Of a stretch of DNA of 50,452 nt, positions 48,870-50,452 are shown one piece after another. Location: assembly GCA_902776475.1 (NCBI GenBank), contig CACYQD010000023.1, forward strand, positions 1 through 50,452. The letters are read 5' to 3'. Position 1 is the first letter of the stretch; the number at the start of each line of letters is the position of its first letter. Both the position numbers and the translations under genes were made by a program. This DNA comes from an uncultured Prevotellaceae bacterium. GTDB lineage: Bacteria; Bacteroidota; Bacteroidia; Bacteroidales; Bacteroidaceae. The notes below the pieces were generated by a model. That model saw only the letters and a program-made list of their open reading frames with translations, was not told where the DNA came from and did no database searches.

Positions 48870-48891
48870 TTTCGTTTCACTTTCGTTTCAC
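48870..48891 (+). repeat. Two tandem 11-bp repeats (TTTCGTTTCAC) before the integrase
   Basis: Perfect copies at 48870-48880 and 48881-48891 between the promoter and ATG. They could be arm-type integrase sites or an operator; this is inference from position. Confidence 0.7.
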
Positions 48892-48925
48892 CATATTTGA
48901 AATTTATATAGAATCATTCCAAATA

Positions 48926-50374
48926 ATGAAGACATCAGCGACACCTATTTATAAGAGCACGAAAGAAGGGAAGGTACGGCTCACTATGACTCTCGACCCA
49001 CGCAAGGGCACCGACAAGGAGATGCCCGTATGCGTTAGGGTTCGTGTGGGGAATATTCAGAAGTATTACCTATTGCCCGACGAAAGATACACCACGGAAA
49101 ACTTTGCCAGCATCATCAACGAGAATAACCGCAAACAGGGAAAGAAGCGCAAGGAGTTTGACGACTTCTTTGACAAAATCAGAACCGAGACGAAAGCCTT
49201 GGTGGAGGTTGGCGAACTAAGTTCATCGGACTTTATGGAAATACTGACCGAGAGGATCAACGGCATCAGGAAAGAAGAAGAGGCACAGGGAATGACTATC
49301 TATGACGTGTGGGAACAATTGCTTAAGGAGCTGGAAGATGCCAATCGAATAGGCACCCGCAATTCTTACCGCGACGCATTGAAAAGGTTCAAGGCGGATA
49401 TGGGGAAGAAGGTTTCCAACATCTCCATCAATCAGGCTCTTGTTGACCGATGGATAGCAAGGATGCAGAATCCACAAGAAGGCAGGGGATTAAGCGCCAG
49501 CACCATTGGCATCTACCTGAGAGCCTTCAGGGTGGTGGTGCGCAGGGCAGCTTCGATGGGTGTGCTGCTAGCCGACAAAATGGATTTGTTCAAAGGAGTG
49601 AAAGATGTCAACCGAAAAGGTGACCGGAAGGAATGGTGGCTCAATGTGGAAAAAATGACCAGGCTATTTGAATTCTTCGAAAAGGGAGAGACAAAAGACC
49701 AGGAGGGAAAGGAAATGTTTGCTCCTCTCTACAAGGTAAAGCTGTTCCGCTCGTTGGGACTTTTTCTCTTCTCCTATCTTGCTAATGGCGCAAATATGGC
49801 CGACATCGCCAAACTACGATATGACGAATTCTACTACAGCAATGGTCAGAAAGCCATGCGTTTCATCCGTCAGAAAACCATGCGCGAGACCGACGGAGTG
49901 GAGGTCATCTTCCCCATATTGCCACAGATGCAGGTCATCCTTGACAGGATAGCTTGCAAGCCCCATAAAGGTGCATTGGTATTAGATATCATCAAAGAAG
50001 GGATGAGTGAGGAACGCATCAAGGCTCTTGTTTATCTTGAAAACTCCAACATCGCTAATCGTATGGAGGTCATCGCACCATTGGTTGGTATGGAAGAAAA
50101 ACCGACACCCACCTGGTGCCGTCATTCCTACGCCACCAACCTCCGTGATGCCGGAGTACCGACGGAATATATCTCTACGATGATGGGGCATACTGTGACC
50201 TTCGGCAGTGCCACCACACTGAATTACCTCTCACGTTACAATATGGCCACAATGATGGCCTATAACTCCAAGTTGCTCAATAATGGCAAGGAAGGGACGA
50301 AGGAAGATATATTGGAAAAGCTGAAAGCTATGGACCCTGAGAAACTTGCCGCGATTCTCAAGTTGATGGAATGA
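48926..50374 (+). CDS. Tyrosine recombinase / integrase of an integrated element
   Basis: A 482-aa phage-integrase-family protein of the Bacteroidetes type. An N-terminal arm-binding region (about 1-95) precedes a SAM-like core-binding domain (about 125-225; YDVWEQLLKELEDANRIGTR) and the catalytic domain (about 245-450). In the catalytic part, TWCR399H400SYATNL provides the box II arginine, MMGH the later histidine, and Y434 (TLNYLSRY) the probable nucleophile. By eye, the box I arginine aligns with N290 (NGANMADIAKL) and the HxxR histidine with T396. It points away from the tRNA-Lys fragment 180 bp upstream, so it is the first gene of an element extending past the window. Confidence 0.9.
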   Translation: MKTSATPIYKSTKEGKVRLTMTLDPRKGTDKEMPVCVRVRVGNIQKYYLLPDERYTTENFASIINENNRKQGKKRKEFDDFFDKIRTETKALVEVGELSSSDFMEILTERINGIRKEEEAQGMTIYDVWEQLLKELEDANRIGTRNSYRDALKRFKADMGKKVSNISINQALVDRWIARMQNPQEGRGLSASTIGIYLRAFRVVVRRAASMGVLLADKMDLFKGVKDVNRKGDRKEWWLNVEKMTRLFEFFEKGETKDQEGKEMFAPLYKVKLFRSLGLFLFSYLANGANMADIAKLRYDEFYYSNGQKAMRFIRQKTMRETDGVEVIFPILPQMQVILDRIACKPHKGALVLDIIKEGMSEERIKALVYLENSNIANRMEVIAPLVGMEEKPTPTWCRHSYATNLRDAGVPTEYISTMMGHTVTFGSATTLNYLSRYNMATMMAYNSKLLNNGKEGTKEDILEKLKAMDPEKLAAILKLME

Positions 50375-50412
50375 AATCTCATTTTATTATATAATTGTTT
50401 TTTCCTATTTTG

Positions 50413-50442
50413 TTTGTGGATTCCCCCAAAACGCTATATTTG
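50413..50442 (+). promoter_or_regulatory. Promoter at the window end (TTTG-N18-TATATTTG)
   Basis: -33 TTTG at 50413-50416 and -7 TATATTTG at 50435-50442, spaced 18 bp, one short of the usual 19. It probably drives the next gene of the integrated element, outside the window. Confidence 0.5.
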
Positions 50443-50452
50443 CACTCCTATA

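Overview
The window is chromosomal DNA of a Bacteroidales bacterium, most likely a Prevotella-like carbohydrate degrader. The signs are TAnnTTTG promoter -7 boxes (often with TTTG 19-20 bp upstream), almost no Shine-Dalgarno sequences, retropepsin, LytTR and WYL proteins of Bacteroidetes type, T9SS-style C-terminal tails, C-terminal dockerin-like repeats containing NVSDIM, and many secreted glycoside hydrolases (GH127, GH2, GH128-like, GH43-like, CotH, tandem esterase). No rRNA, CRISPR array or complete tRNA gene was seen.

Layout. 1-1366: an IS110-family element with a structured non-coding 5' region (candidate bridge RNA), whose right end lies in a REP-like palindrome. 1675-7785: secreted tandem esterase, then a convergent GH127-CotH operon. 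7920-11276: greA, a DEDDh exonuclease and a pair of secreted proteins (calycin-like; PCMD-dockerin), followed by an array of REP-like palindromes. 11737-15850: a small PepSY-like protein and a LytTR regulator - TonB-dependent receptor - TPR protein locus with 20-bp-phased repeats in front of the receptor promoter. 16025-20437: alanine dehydrogenase, whose 3' end is repeated six times, then ftsA-ftsZ. 20624-23569: an AT-richer block with a metallophosphoesterase, an unknown 111-aa protein, a two-lobed retropepsin-like protease and a WYL regulator. 23586-30292: GH2 beta-galactosidase-like enzyme and a giant GH128-like dockerin protein. 30481-36943: a minus-strand run (FadL-like porin, rnz, lipoprotein, mazG, unknown secreted protein, T9SS cargo, TorF-like porin). 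37176-44512: valS behind a duplicated promoter cassette, a hydrolase, a GH43-like enzyme, DUF2461, nth, an OmpH-like lipoprotein and two tiny membrane proteins, one only 27 aa. 44653-48545: pepD and htpG. 48699-end: the displaced 3' half of a tRNA-Lys(CTT) gene, its terminator, and a tyrosine integrase, which is the left border of an integrated element continuing beyond the window.

How genes work together. The secreted enzymes suggest arabinan, galactan and beta-1,3-glucan breakdown, but no SusC/SusD pair is present, so this is not a classical PUL. The LytTR protein, its predicted operator and the receptor form a coherent regulatory unit. The most unusual patterns are: (a) tandem duplications at gene ends, with stop codons included at ald, htpG and the transposase, and a start codon triplicated at the TPR gene; (b) a promoter-carrying dispersed repeat; (c) the IS110/REP association with a candidate guide RNA; (d) the WYL/two-lobed protease cassette. 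All identifications are by eye from sequence; no search was run.
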